64,000 bases of DNA from Planktosalinus sp963977065 (GCA_963977065.1 CAXBNF010000004.1:62001-126000), one strand, 5' to 3'. Shown: positions 27,398 through 35,557, counted from the stretch's first letter. Notes: generated by a model from the letters alone, not told the origin. Numbers and translations are program-made.

Positions 27398-28527
27398 TGA
27401 AAGTAAGAACATTAATTTTCGCATTTTTTTTATTGTTGCAAACAAGCATACTTTCTGCACAAAACTCACTTGCAAAAATAGAATATAGCTATGCTGAAGA
27501 AGCCTATTCTAACAACGACTATAAAAAAACGTTGGAACATCTTGAAGACGTAAAAAGTTTATTGGGAAGCACTAATGCTAGAGTGATGTATCTTGAAATC
27601 ATGTCTTTGTCAAAAACCTTTTCTTTAGCTAAAAACACTTTAGATGATTATAAGGTTTATAAAGAACTCGGTGATTTGACTTCTGCTTATTTAACTAATT
27701 TCGAGAGTGATGCACCAATAGACAAACTTAAAACGATATACGAAATTCAAAAAGAATATAAAGATTATGCTATTGAAGTAGATAATTTAATAAAAGGAAA
27801 GGTCTATCATGATGAGAAAAACGATGACAATGCCCTATCATATTACTCAATAGCCTGTGAAGCTGGTAACCCTGAAGCATGTAAAAATCTTGCTAATATT
27901 TATGCCCTAAAAGAGGATTTTGATAATACTAAAAAATTTAACGATAAAGCCATAGCTTTGGGAAGCATTAGTGCAAAATATTCTAAAGGATCTTCTATTT
28001 ATATAGGAAGCAATGGGTATACCAAAGACGAGGTTAAGGGAGTTCAATTAATGGAAGAAGCTTATAATTCTGGTTTTTTATGGGCTTCAGGAACATTAGG
28101 AAGGCATTATCTTTCCTCAGATATAATTAAAGCAAAAGGGTTACTCGATTTTTCCTATAAACATATGAAACAAAAGGAATCAGCTTTTTATTTGAGTTAT
28201 TATCTTAAATTAGTTGATACTGAAGTCCTTAAAGCTGCTGGAGAAGCGGTTAATAACTGGTTAGAAGCCGATCCTAATAGTGGTATTTATAATCATTATA
28301 AGGGTCACTGGCTATTTTCTATGGGGCAATATTCTCAAGCCTTCAAATACTACGAAACTGCCTGTAATAAAGGGCATGCTTTTTCATGTAATTTCGTTGG
28401 AAATATTTATATTAAAAAAGAAAGTTTTCCCTCACATGGACAGTTTGGGATTACCAGGGATAAAAAGAAGGGCAAAGAATTTAAGAGCAAAGCATGTTCA
28501 TTAGATTCAAATTTTTGCAATAAGTAA
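27397..28527 (+). CDS. Secreted Sel1-like repeat protein, paralogue of the next gene
   Basis: A 376-residue protein with signal peptide MKVRTLIFAFFLLLQTSILSAQ. The following 45 residues (NSLAKIEYSYAEEAY to ARVMYLEI) are almost identical to those of the protein at 28597. A second shared stretch follows (YLTNFESDAPIDKLKTIY here, YIDNFEKDVPLDKLKKIY there). The C-terminal 220 residues form Sel1/TPR-like helical repeats (ACEAGNPEACKNLANIYALK, KGVQLMEEAYNSGFLWASG). Sel1 proteins are usually scaffolds for protein contacts. It is translationally coupled to the gene at 25334. Confidence 0.75.
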   Translation: MKVRTLIFAFFLLLQTSILSAQNSLAKIEYSYAEEAYSNNDYKKTLEHLEDVKSLLGSTNARVMYLEIMSLSKTFSLAKNTLDDYKVYKELGDLTSAYLTNFESDAPIDKLKTIYEIQKEYKDYAIEVDNLIKGKVYHDEKNDDNALSYYSIACEAGNPEACKNLANIYALKEDFDNTKKFNDKAIALGSISAKYSKGSSIYIGSNGYTKDEVKGVQLMEEAYNSGFLWASGTLGRHYLSSDIIKAKGLLDFSYKHMKQKESAFYLSYYLKLVDTEVLKAAGEAVNNWLEADPNSGIYNHYKGHWLFSMGQYSQAFKYYETACNKGHAFSCNFVGNIYIKKESFPSHGQFGITRDKKKGKEFKSKACSLDSNFCNK

Positions 28528-28596
28528 AACGAATTTGATTAGTTGCAATTTCACCAAGTACTATTTTTTAGTTAAATAGCTTATAATAAAACACTT

Positions 28597-29358
28597 ATGA
28601 TTCAAAAGACACTAATAGTTACCCTTTTTTTATTGTTTAAACCTACCGTGTTTACAGCACAAAACTCACTTGCAAAAATAGAATATAGTTATGCCGAGGA
28701 AGCATATAACAACAAAGACTATAACAAAGCAATAAAACATCTAGAAGAGGTAAAAAGTTTATTGGGAAGCACTAATGCTAGAGTTATGTATTTAGAGATT
28801 TTATCTAGAGACAATAATTTGGTGAAATATGATTCTTTTTCCAATTCCTTTATTGAAGACAAAGAATATATTATTGATATAGCCAAAAGAATAAATGACA
28901 TGAATTCTGATAAAGAATTTACAATTTATGCCTATAAAAATGCTTTAAAAATCAACAACAATAAAGACGTTAATCATCCCTTCTTAAAATTTATAAATAA
29001 ACTTGAAAAAGGAGAGGATTTAACTTTAGAGGACTTTCCTCCTGATGAAAAATATTCGAAAGCAATAAAAGGTACTTATCTTATTAATGATTGGTTAAAC
29101 TCTGTGGAGTCAATTAAGTCTCTCTGTGACACATATATTGATAATTTTGAAAAAGATGTGCCTTTAGATAAACTAAAAAAAATATATGGACTTAATAAGC
29201 TTTATTCGAAAGTTAACTCTAATAGAGAATTAATACAACAATCTTGGGATGCAATTAATAAAAATGAATATGAACATGCCTTAATTAAATTTGAAGAGTT
29301 AGATAAAGTTGGAATTGACAGCAAACGTATTATCACTCAATTACAAAAAATGATTTAG
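28597..29358 (+). CDS. Secreted protein sharing its N-terminal module with the preceding gene
   Basis: A 253-residue protein with signal peptide (MIQKTLIVTLFLLFKPTVFT). Residues about 22-66 are nearly identical to the preceding paralogue, even at DNA level (for example AAAAGTTTATTGGGAAGCAC in both). After that it carries about 80 residues not found there (DKEYIIDIAKRINDMNSDKE) before returning to the shared NFEKDVPLDKLKKIY segment, and it ends without the Sel1 repeats. The pair therefore looks like a tandem duplication followed by domain gain or loss. The function is unknown. Confidence 0.7.
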   Translation: MIQKTLIVTLFLLFKPTVFTAQNSLAKIEYSYAEEAYNNKDYNKAIKHLEEVKSLLGSTNARVMYLEILSRDNNLVKYDSFSNSFIEDKEYIIDIAKRINDMNSDKEFTIYAYKNALKINNNKDVNHPFLKFINKLEKGEDLTLEDFPPDEKYSKAIKGTYLINDWLNSVESIKSLCDTYIDNFEKDVPLDKLKKIYGLNKLYSKVNSNRELIQQSWDAINKNEYEHALIKFEELDKVGIDSKRIITQLQKMI

Positions 29359-29391
29359 ATGTATTGAATATTAAAAAACATAGTGGTAAAC

Positions 29392-29443
29392 CAAAAGTAA
29401 ATTGCTTCTAATCCCGTACTACGCTTATACTCGACCGTTGGCA
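29392..29443 (+). repeat. Half of a cassette palindrome (right arm only)
   Basis: GTACTACGCTTATACTCGAC followed by CGTTGGCA matches the right arm of the element at 47652 (CTACTGCTCTTATACTAACC then GTTGAAC) and the GTTGGCA ends at 32160 and 33186. No left arm could be found in the preceding 80 bases, so the copy is truncated or decayed. Confidence 0.55.
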
Positions 29444-29472
29444 TTTGATATTTGAGAAAATCATTCCGCTGA

Positions 29473-29613
29473 ATTGAGATTAAGTATGAAATTAACAAAA
29501 GACCAATTTTAGAAGCTGAATTTATTTTCGAAAAAGAAAATTACTCAAAAAAACAATTACATTTAGATATTAAATTTATTATTCATTTTCAACAATTATT
29601 TATTCATTTATAA
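29473..29613 (+). pseudogene. Small gene remnant without a start codon
   Basis: A 46-codon open frame after a TGA at 29470 reads IEIKYEINKRPILEAEFIFE and later KKQLHLDIKFIIHFQQLFIHL, a composition typical of coding DNA, but contains no ATG, GTG or TTG near its beginning. It starts 30 bases after the GTTGGCA end of a cassette palindrome. It is either a decayed cassette gene or uses a rare start. Confidence 0.4.
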
Positions 29614-29623
29614 AACTAAAGTT

Positions 29624-31303
29624 ATGAAAAAAATGATGCTTCTTTCTATGATTTTACTCATAACATTTAGTTGTGATAAAGATACCGATCCTTCTGAACC
29701 ACAAGAAATTCAAGGATTAAAGACACTTACTGTAAATATTCAGTTACCGACAGGTTCAAATATTTCAGCAAACGACTTAAAGGTTTCTTCTCTATTTAGT
29801 GAAAATGTTCAGGTTACTAACAATAATGCTGAAATTGAAAGTTTTGATGATCATTCAATGGAGTTAACATTCGCTACAAATTCGCAAGGGAATATTGTAC
29901 TATTAAGTTATTTTAATCCAATGGATGGAGATTTTATTGAAATGAACACCGAATCTACTGCTATAGCAGTAGTTATGCTACACCCCTGGAGTTTTGACCT
30001 TTCAGACAACGCAAAAGCAGAAGCTATTACTTATATTAAAAACTTACCTGAATTTCAAACATATAAAAGTGCTATAGAAAATAGTATATCTAGTGGTGAA
30101 TTAAATCCATTAAACACTCAATCTGTACTTGAAAAAGTAACTGAGATTCAACAAACTATCTTCGATAGAATTACACAATTTACTGAACCATTAGAATTCA
30201 ATATTCAAAATTCAACTGCATCTGTAAAAAACAGTATTAGTAGTGCATCCTATTCCGTTGGTCTTTATGATGAAAATAATGTGTTAATTGAACATAAACT
30301 TGCAGAAGGATTGGATAAATCGCACTTTTTTTTCCAAGAGTTTAAGGACTATATTTTTCAAGGAACTGAGAATACCGGACAAACAGCTACTTTTAATATT
30401 CCTACAGATGGATATTGGACTTTAAAAGCTAAAAGCGGTTTGTCCTTTGACGGAAGTTTAGAAAATCAACAAGCAGCTTACTACAATACTAAAACAGTTG
30501 TGGCTAATGTGTTAGGTATATTTTCATCTAAATTAAAAAGTTTAATTAAAAATGGAGAGTGTTTTATTGCCCTTGGAGAAAATGTTTACAATGGTGTTTC
30601 AGGTTCAGTAGTTATCTCCTCGAGTTTACAGTCCTATTCTAATGGTACAATAACCGGGTATATTTTAACCAAAGACGTTCTATCCTATACATTGGATAGA
30701 TTTGATTCTGTTTTAAGCATCATTGAAAACTGCTCAACTGATGGAACAGAATTAAATGAACTCGACAAAATTAAATCCAGTTTTTTTGGAAAGATTTTAG
30801 GTTTTCTTAATGTAGTTAGCAGACTCGAAAATGTATTCAATACTACTGCAATGTTAACAGACTGGATTCAATTTGATAAAGAAATTGAGTATTGTTTTAT
30901 TAAAAATGGCAATGAAATAAATACATGTTTACCTGATCCTGGGATAGTAAGTTTTTGGGATGGAACATATTCGGTGGATGGAGGTTTTTCATTTACTATT
31001 ACCAACGGTTCTATAAGTGATATGAGTAGCCCACAAGCACAAACCTATCCAATATTGGAAGCATTACAAAATGAAGACTATACCGTTGAATTACTTCCCA
31101 ATTCTGTTCACATAAATAATACCATAATGAAGGCAAGTTTCTATGATTTTGATATGAATAATTTTATGAGAGGAATTCTAATTCATTTTAGATATGAAAT
31201 AGCAATAGATACAAAGGTTGCTTACGCTGTTCTTTTACAAGAAAATGATTTAGGACCAGTATTTCAATGGACAGAAAATGAAGGTTTTACATATTTTCCT
31301 TAA
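29624..31303 (+). CDS. Lipoprotein of unknown function (559 aa)
   Basis: The N-terminus MKKMMLLSMILLITFSCDKD has a lipobox ending at Cys17, so the mature protein is a lipoprotein, probably in the outer membrane. The region after it (LKTLTVNIQLPTGSNISAND) looks like a beta-sandwich of the sort found in carboxypeptidase-regulatory-like folds. The middle is helical, and the C-terminal part (VSFWDGTYSVDGGFSFTITN) is again beta-rich. No enzyme motif was recognised. It sits in the accessory AT-rich region and appears to be a single-gene unit. Confidence 0.7.
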   Translation: MKKMMLLSMILLITFSCDKDTDPSEPQEIQGLKTLTVNIQLPTGSNISANDLKVSSLFSENVQVTNNNAEIESFDDHSMELTFATNSQGNIVLLSYFNPMDGDFIEMNTESTAIAVVMLHPWSFDLSDNAKAEAITYIKNLPEFQTYKSAIENSISSGELNPLNTQSVLEKVTEIQQTIFDRITQFTEPLEFNIQNSTASVKNSISSASYSVGLYDENNVLIEHKLAEGLDKSHFFFQEFKDYIFQGTENTGQTATFNIPTDGYWTLKAKSGLSFDGSLENQQAAYYNTKTVVANVLGIFSSKLKSLIKNGECFIALGENVYNGVSGSVVISSSLQSYSNGTITGYILTKDVLSYTLDRFDSVLSIIENCSTDGTELNELDKIKSSFFGKILGFLNVVSRLENVFNTTAMLTDWIQFDKEIEYCFIKNGNEINTCLPDPGIVSFWDGTYSVDGGFSFTITNGSISDMSSPQAQTYPILEALQNEDYTVELLPNSVHINNTIMKASFYDFDMNNFMRGILIHFRYEIAIDTKVAYAVLLQENDLGPVFQWTENEGFTYFP

Positions 31304-31475
31304 AACCAGATTCGTCGGCACGGGCGGTCCCGCTCGTGTCTTCCGTACAAATCGACCCAAACTTTGACGGTGTTTTAGCTTGGATAAAAAAATAAATTTT
31401 TCACTAATGAGGATTTAGGTAGCGTCTGAGTTACGCCGTAACTCTTCCATCCGAATAGCCTTAGCCCTTTACTAC
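31304..31475. other. Non-coding stretch with short hairpins
   Basis: It contains an imperfect GC-rich hairpin (GCACGGGCGG with CCGCTCGTGT, 31317-31340) directly after the lipoprotein gene and a perfect one, GAGTTAC-GCC-GTAACTC at 31427-31443. No gene was seen; it may be the remnant of another cassette boundary. Confidence 0.4.
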
Positions 31476-31598
31476 ACCTAACCGCGCATATGGCAAATGG
31501 CGGCAGTATCATTTCATCAAGATAATCATAAAGATTGATTATCTTAGCTGAAAGAAACTGCTTTAAAACGCCACTTGCCTTATACGTCTACGTTGTGC
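31476..31598 (+). repeat. attC-like palindrome A
   Basis: The 123-bp imperfect palindrome starts with ACCTAAC (an exact RYYYAAC box) and ends with GTTGTGC. The outer arms ATATGGCAAATGGCG and CGCCACTTGCCTTATACG pair with few mismatches, and the centre holds a perfect 9-bp hairpin (AAGATAATC with GATTATCTT, 31520-31546). The overall shape is that of an integron attC site. It is directly followed by element E1. Confidence 0.65.
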
Positions 31599-31616
31599 TT
31601 CATTATGACCCGTCCT

Positions 31617-31725
31617 GAATATATGCAATACATAAATATAAAACAATGGGGCAGGTATGGAATATATAAACAATAGAATAGATCAACAATAGAATACTAA
31701 GACATGGCTTATATACTAATGTTGC
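31617..31725 (+). repeat. Dispersed element E1, copy 2 (attI-like candidate)
   Basis: It is nearly identical to copy 1 over GAATATATGCAATACATAAA, TGGGGCAGG and GGAATATATA, and ends TATATACTAATGTTG. The 3' part contains CAACAATAG paired with CTAATGTTG. It ends at the proposed recombination point (31721) that opens the cassette closed by palindrome B. Confidence 0.6.
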
Positions 31726-31818
31726 AGGATATTAGAGAGATTAAAAAAGCAAAGTGTGGCGGACACTTTTTTCGAAATTAAAACGAACTCGCCGCACACT
31801 ATTAAAAACTAAAAATAA

Positions 31819-31986
31819 TTAAATAAATTTCTCAGCAAACTAAAGTGTTGCGGAGAAAAATATAAAAAGATTTTGAAAAGATTTGATTCTCAAAACGCAA
31901 GCAACGCCGAAACAAAAAAATATTTACAAAAGTCAGTTAACAAACGAATTCAAGAAGGCATTTTTGCTGAATTTGAGAAAGATTAA
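31819..31986 (+). pseudogene. Small cassette gene fragment without a clear start
   Basis: A 55-codon open frame ends at TAA 31984 and reads LSKLKCCGEKYKKILKRFDS then NAETKKYLQKSVNKRIQEGI before FAEFEKD. The composition is convincingly protein-like, with charged helices and a Cys pair, yet two TAA codons lie just upstream and no ATG is available; a TTG at 31873 is the first usual start. It is probably a degraded gene, or a very short one beginning at the TTG. It is the only coding content of the cassette bounded by 31721 and 32160. Confidence 0.45.
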
Positions 31987-32032
31987 AAAAGAAAAAAAGT
32001 AAAGCGGAGTAATGGCGGTAACAGTAAACATC

Positions 32033-32166
32033 CTGCAACAAAGGCTATAATCAATGGCTTGTCCTCGCCTACTCGGAAAATCCTCTCGGATTTTCCTCTG
32101 GTTCGGGTTTTGTTTGCTAAATTAGTTGTTGAATCAAGCCACTGCTCATAGCCTAAAGCGTTGGCA
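32033..32166 (+). repeat. attC-like palindrome B
   Basis: It begins CTGCAAC and ends GTTGGCA. The arms GGCTATAATCAATGGCTTG and CAAGCCACTGCTCATAGCC pair almost completely. The centre holds CGGAAAATCC with GGATTTTCC and the phrase TTTGCTAAATTAGTTG, also found in palindromes C and D. Its left end ATCCTGCAAC is the exact reverse complement of GTTGCAGGAT, the bases that open the same cassette at 31721. Confidence 0.75.
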
Positions 32167-32173
32167 ACAAGCT

Positions 32174-33046
32174 ATGAAAAACATCTTACTTCTTTTCATA
32201 TTAATCGGAATCAATCAAATTTACGCACAAAATAAAGTGCAAAAAATTATTGAATTCAATTCGCTTGTGGATTCTCTTGACAATAAAACAGTCAAAACAT
32301 TTGAATACGACCAAAAGGGAAATTTAGTAAAAGAAGATTATATAAATTTTATGCCCCTAAATTCCAAATATCGAAATACTGGAACTTGGATTCACAAATA
32401 TGAGAAAGGTCTAATTCAAAAATCTTATAAAATTAACCGACCAGAAAAAGATACAATTCTTGTCGAATACAAATACCGCGGGAAAAGGAAAAAAGTAACG
32501 ACTGAAGAACTGGTTACTCGTAGTAAATTAAAAGATAGTGTTGCTGACAAATACGGAATTGATAACGAATATGGTTGCGTAATAGCACCCGAAGATTTGG
32601 AATTTAATAAAGTTTGGGTTGAAAGAGAAAATAAAACAATAATTTTCAAAGACGGTAAAGTGATTAAAGAAAAAGTATACTTTAATTATAAAACAAATCC
32701 TTACAATTTAGTCTATGAATATGACTCGAACGGACGACTTTCCAAATTGACCCAAATCAATCGAAAAACTAAAAAAGTAAATTGGAGAGAAAAATATGTA
32801 TATAACAAAAATTCAACAGTTCGAGAAAGAGAATACTTCATTGAATATTGGAACGAAATTCCACCAAAAGAATTAGAGAAAAAATATTATAATGAAAACG
32901 AGCAAATTATTCGAATTGAATCGACAAACTCGAAAGACTATGTTGATGGAATAATCAATATTACTTATTCAAATGGACTTATTTCTAAAAAGACATTGAT
33001 TGATAAAAATGGAAATAAAATTAGAGAACACAAATATATTTACTAA
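32174..33046 (+). CDS. Secreted cassette protein with RHS/YD-like strand repeats, function unknown
   Basis: The ATG at 32174 starts a clean signal peptide (MKNILLLFILIGINQIYA), giving 290 residues; an in-frame ATG at 32126 lies inside palindrome B and is not credible. The mature protein contains repeated short strands of the form Y-D-x-x-G-x-L-x-K (FEYDQKGNLVKEDY, YEYDSNGRLSKLTQ, YSNGLISKKTLIDKNGNKI), resembling the antitoxin-like MORN/YD repeat proteins common in Bacteroidota. The gene begins 13 bases after the B recombination point and ends 11 bases before palindrome C, so it fills its cassette exactly. Confidence 0.7.
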   Translation: MKNILLLFILIGINQIYAQNKVQKIIEFNSLVDSLDNKTVKTFEYDQKGNLVKEDYINFMPLNSKYRNTGTWIHKYEKGLIQKSYKINRPEKDTILVEYKYRGKRKKVTTEELVTRSKLKDSVADKYGIDNEYGCVIAPEDLEFNKVWVERENKTIIFKDGKVIKEKVYFNYKTNPYNLVYEYDSNGRLSKLTQINRKTKKVNWREKYVYNKNSTVREREYFIEYWNEIPPKELEKKYYNENEQIIRIESTNSKDYVDGIINITYSNGLISKKTLIDKNGNKIREHKYIY

Positions 33047-33057
33047 AAAAAGCCAGT

Positions 33058-33192
33058 TGCCAACAATAGCTATAGGCAATAGCTCGGGTTCGGGATTAAA
33101 ATCGAAGGTCTGAGATTTTTTGCTAAATTAGCTGAATAAAACCAAACTGAACGGCTTCCTTGGCGCTACTGCCCATAGCCCGAACGTTGGCA
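33058..33192 (+). repeat. attC-like palindrome C
   Basis: It begins TGCCAAC and ends GTTGGCA. The arms GCTATAGGCAATAGC and GCTACTGCCCATAGC pair well. The centre carries TTTTTTGCTAAATTAG, shared with B and D. The left end AGTTGCCAAC is the reverse complement of GTTGGCAACT, while the cassette it closes starts GTTGGCAACA (32160): nine of nine core bases agree. Confidence 0.75.
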
Positions 33193-33210
33193 CCTATATT
33201 TAAATACTGA

Positions 33211-33999
33211 ATGAGTACTACTGATTTAATAAAAGACAATAAAAAAACCATTAAATTTTTTTCTCAAAGAAATATTGCCATAGCAACATTTTTCGGAGGC
33301 CCTTTAGCTGCTGGAATTCTTGTTCGGCAGAACTTTATCAATTTAGGCCAAGAAAAAAGAGGTTTATATTCCATCTTAATTGGAATTTTAACAACGGTAT
33401 TAATCTATATTGTGATTTTTTCGATTCCAGAGCATATTCTTGATAGGATACCGAATTCCTTAATTCCTGTTACTTACACTGGCTTAATTTGGTTGATCGT
33501 AGAATTTTTTCAAGGAGAGTCGTTAAAAAAACATAAAGAAGAAAATGGACTCTTTTATTCAGTATGGAAGGCCATTGGTATCGGTTTTATATGCTTGGTT
33601 GTCCTAATATTGGGATTTGTTGGATACGAATATTTTAGGCCGAACGACTTTGATATTGATAAATATGACCAGGGAATTGAACAGTTTCATAAAAATGAAA
33701 ACAGGGCATTGGAGCTTTTCATAATTATAGACACAGCTGACACATATACAACCACCAAATTTATTCATAATATAGGAATCCCAGCGTGGAGAGAAAATAT
33801 TACATTAATCAGTTCCTTGGATACTATAAAAGGCTTATATCCTGAATTCAAAAAGCACAATGACATATTAATTGAGTATTGTAGTTTAAGAATTGAGGCC
33901 TATGAACTAATAAGCAAGGCAATATCGGAAAGCACTGATATTTACGACAAAAGAATTTTTGAAATAAACGATAGAATTGATGAACTATTGACCCCCTAA
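33211..33999 (+). CDS. Membrane protein with cytosolic or periplasmic tail, function unknown
   Basis: A 262-residue protein with three or four membrane helices: a short one around residues 24-40 (FFGGPLAAGILV), then 50-72, 80-98 and 117-137 (GIGFICLVVLILGFVGYEYF). A soluble helical tail of about 120 residues ends EINDRIDELLTP. The start lies 24 bases after the proposed recombination point of palindrome C, so this would be the next cassette gene; its closing palindrome was not found. No family was recognised. Confidence 0.65.
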   Translation: MSTTDLIKDNKKTIKFFSQRNIAIATFFGGPLAAGILVRQNFINLGQEKRGLYSILIGILTTVLIYIVIFSIPEHILDRIPNSLIPVTYTGLIWLIVEFFQGESLKKHKEENGLFYSVWKAIGIGFICLVVLILGFVGYEYFRPNDFDIDKYDQGIEQFHKNENRALELFIIIDTADTYTTTKFIHNIGIPAWRENITLISSLDTIKGLYPEFKKHNDILIEYCSLRIEAYELISKAISESTDIYDKRIFEINDRIDELLTP

Positions 34000-34050
34000 A
34001 TACCCCCGCTGCCGCGCCGCGCGATTGCATCGCGTGGAAGCTGAGTGGCA
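34000..34050. repeat. GC-rich hairpin after a cassette gene
   Basis: The stretch is much richer in GC than its neighbours. It starts ACCCCCGCT, the same bases that follow the next gene at 34493, and contains the perfect hairpin CGCGAT-TGC-ATCGCG (34020-34034). It may be a repeat insertion that replaced the missing cassette end. Confidence 0.5.
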
Positions 34051-34108
34051 AATCTAGATTTTTCAATTTCTAGTCTGTTTTGTAAATACACATAAAATTA
34101 AAAATATT

Positions 34109-34492
34109 ATGAGAATCATTTTTTTAACTATTCTGGTCTTATCTCTTCTAAGCTTTAAACCATTCAACAAAATAGTATTGAATGAGCATAAAAGTATGTT
34201 TTCACTCGAAATTACAAAAGAAGTTTGTTTTTCAGATAAAATTGTTGATGTTATAGCGGGTGATATTTGTAAACAGCTTAATGAGCTAGGAGATATTAGG
34301 TTAACAGATGAAATTGTTGACCCATTATTCATCAAAACATTATATAAGTATGAAAAAAGAATCTATGAAGAATATGATTTTAACTCTCATGAACAAAAGA
34401 TTCAATTATCAAAAGACTTAATGAATAAGTTAATGAAAGATTGTGAAAAGTATAAACTTTATGCCTTACAAAAACTTGAAGAATTTAATTAA
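34109..34492 (+). CDS. Small secreted protein, function unknown
   Basis: A 127-residue protein starting MRIIFLTILVLSLLSFKPF, a probable signal sequence or membrane anchor. The rest is helical and charged with two Cys residues in the middle (EVCFSD, GDICKQL) and a third near the C-terminus (MKDCEKYKL). No family was recognised. It is flanked by GC-rich repeat DNA on both sides, so it is an isolated accessory gene. Confidence 0.6.
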   Translation: MRIIFLTILVLSLLSFKPFNKIVLNEHKSMFSLEITKEVCFSDKIVDVIAGDICKQLNELGDIRLTDEIVDPLFIKTLYKYEKRIYEEYDFNSHEQKIQLSKDLMNKLMKDCEKYKLYALQKLEEFN

Positions 34493-35205
34493 CCCCCGCT
34501 CTCCAAAGTCTGTGACTTCGGAGTAAACCAATGACGATAAAACGCTCACATCCTGCTGCCATCTCCGCGTCGCTTTACTCCTTCGGAATGACAAAACAAC
34601 GCGGCCTTTTTTGTCTCCCTGACGCAGGAAGGGTCTCATCCGAGTAAGCACGTCCTGTTGAGCAATGGTGTGTGAGCAGCAGGATGGGATTAGCAGTATG
34701 GGATACCTCCTACCGTCGGTATGACAAAAAAAAGGGGGCGTGAGCAACAGTACGTGAGCAACAGGATGCCATCGCGACAAGCCGTCCCATTTGTCGGAAT
34801 GACAAAATAACGCGGCCTTTTTTGTCACCCTGACGCAGGAAGGGTCTCATCTGAGTAAGCACGTACTGCTCAGTAACGGTGCGTGAGCAGCAGGATGGGA
34901 TTAGCAGTATGGGATACCTCCTACCGTCGGTATGACAAAAAAAAGGGGGCGTGAGCAACAGTACGTGAGCAACAGGATGCCATCGCGACAAGCCGTCCCA
35001 TTTGTCGGAATGACAAAATAACGCGGCCTTTTTTGTCACCCTGACGCAGGAAGGGTCTCATCTGAGTAAGCACGTGCTGCTCAGTAACGGTGCGTGAGCA
35101 GCATGGTGCGATTAGCTACGCTGAATCTTCGATTTCCTCGCTGCCATCCTTCGCTTTGGCTTCGGAGGATGAAACGCATCGGAATGACAAATAGAGTGGG
35201 ATTTG
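34493..35205. repeat. Tandem 211-bp repeat built of hairpin modules
   Basis: A unit of 211 bp is repeated: its landmark GGAATGACAAAAYAACGCGG lies near 34584, 34795 and 35006, giving two full copies and a partial third. Inside each unit are oppositely oriented modules of the type GTCAC-CCTGACGCAGGAAGGG and GTCAT-ACCGACGGTAGGAGG (other strand) that can pair. The copies differ by only a few bases. The open frames on the minus strand that cover it repeat with the same period and are not genes. Similar GTCATnCCGAC modules are widespread in Bacteroidota intergenic DNA. Confidence 0.8.
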
Positions 35206-35209
35206 CACC

Positions 35210-35530
35210 CTAATCAAACAAATAATTCAACGTCTCCATGTTAGGGTTAATCAAACGAATCAAATCCAGCTTCTTTTCTTTACGCCATCCTTTGATTTCC
35301 TTTTCCCTGGCTATGGCTTGTTGTATCCATCCGTGCTTTTCATAATACACTAAATCTGATAGATTATACTTAGCTACAAAGGTCTTTTTACGTTGTTCTA
35401 TAGCCTCTTTGTGTTGTTGTAAACGCTTTCTTAAATTGTTTGTCACACCCACATAGAAAGTTGTCCTGTATTTGTTGGTAAGGATGTAAACATAAAATGT
35501 GTAAATTCCTTCAGTGAACTCCATCATCAT
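35210..35530 (-). CDS. GIY-YIG nuclease domain protein
   Basis: Starting at one of three adjacent ATGs (35530, 35527 or 35524) the protein has about 105 residues. The GIY-YIG core is visible as FYVYILTN, then TTFYVGVTNNLRKRLQQHK, and the catalytic region continues to YYEKHGWIQQAIAREKEIK with the conserved Glu and RE-K-x-x-K-x-W ending. Single-domain proteins of this UPF0213/YhbQ-like type are common in Bacteroidota and often sit among repeats. The cellular role is unknown; it is a nicking-type endonuclease fold. Confidence 0.88.
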   Translation of the reverse strand: MMMEFTEGIYTFYVYILTNKYRTTFYVGVTNNLRKRLQQHKEAIEQRKKTFVAKYNLSDLVYYEKHGWIQQAIAREKEIKGWRKEKKLDLIRLINPNMETLNYLFD

Positions 35531-35557
35531 CAGGGGGTTTGAATTATCATGGATCAA

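Noticed and set aside
32126..32173. Upstream ATG extension of the cassette gene at 32174
   Set aside because: The extension lies inside the palindrome and would put non-hydrophobic residues before a clear signal peptide.
33999..34100. GC-rich hairpin as the closing palindrome of the cassette starting at 33187
   Set aside because: The expected left end GGTGCCAAC is absent and the arms do not resemble the other palindromes.
34466..35039. Two long minus-strand frames starting with the same peptide
   Set aside because: They lie wholly inside the 211-bp tandem repeat and recur with its period; the translation is a repeat artefact.
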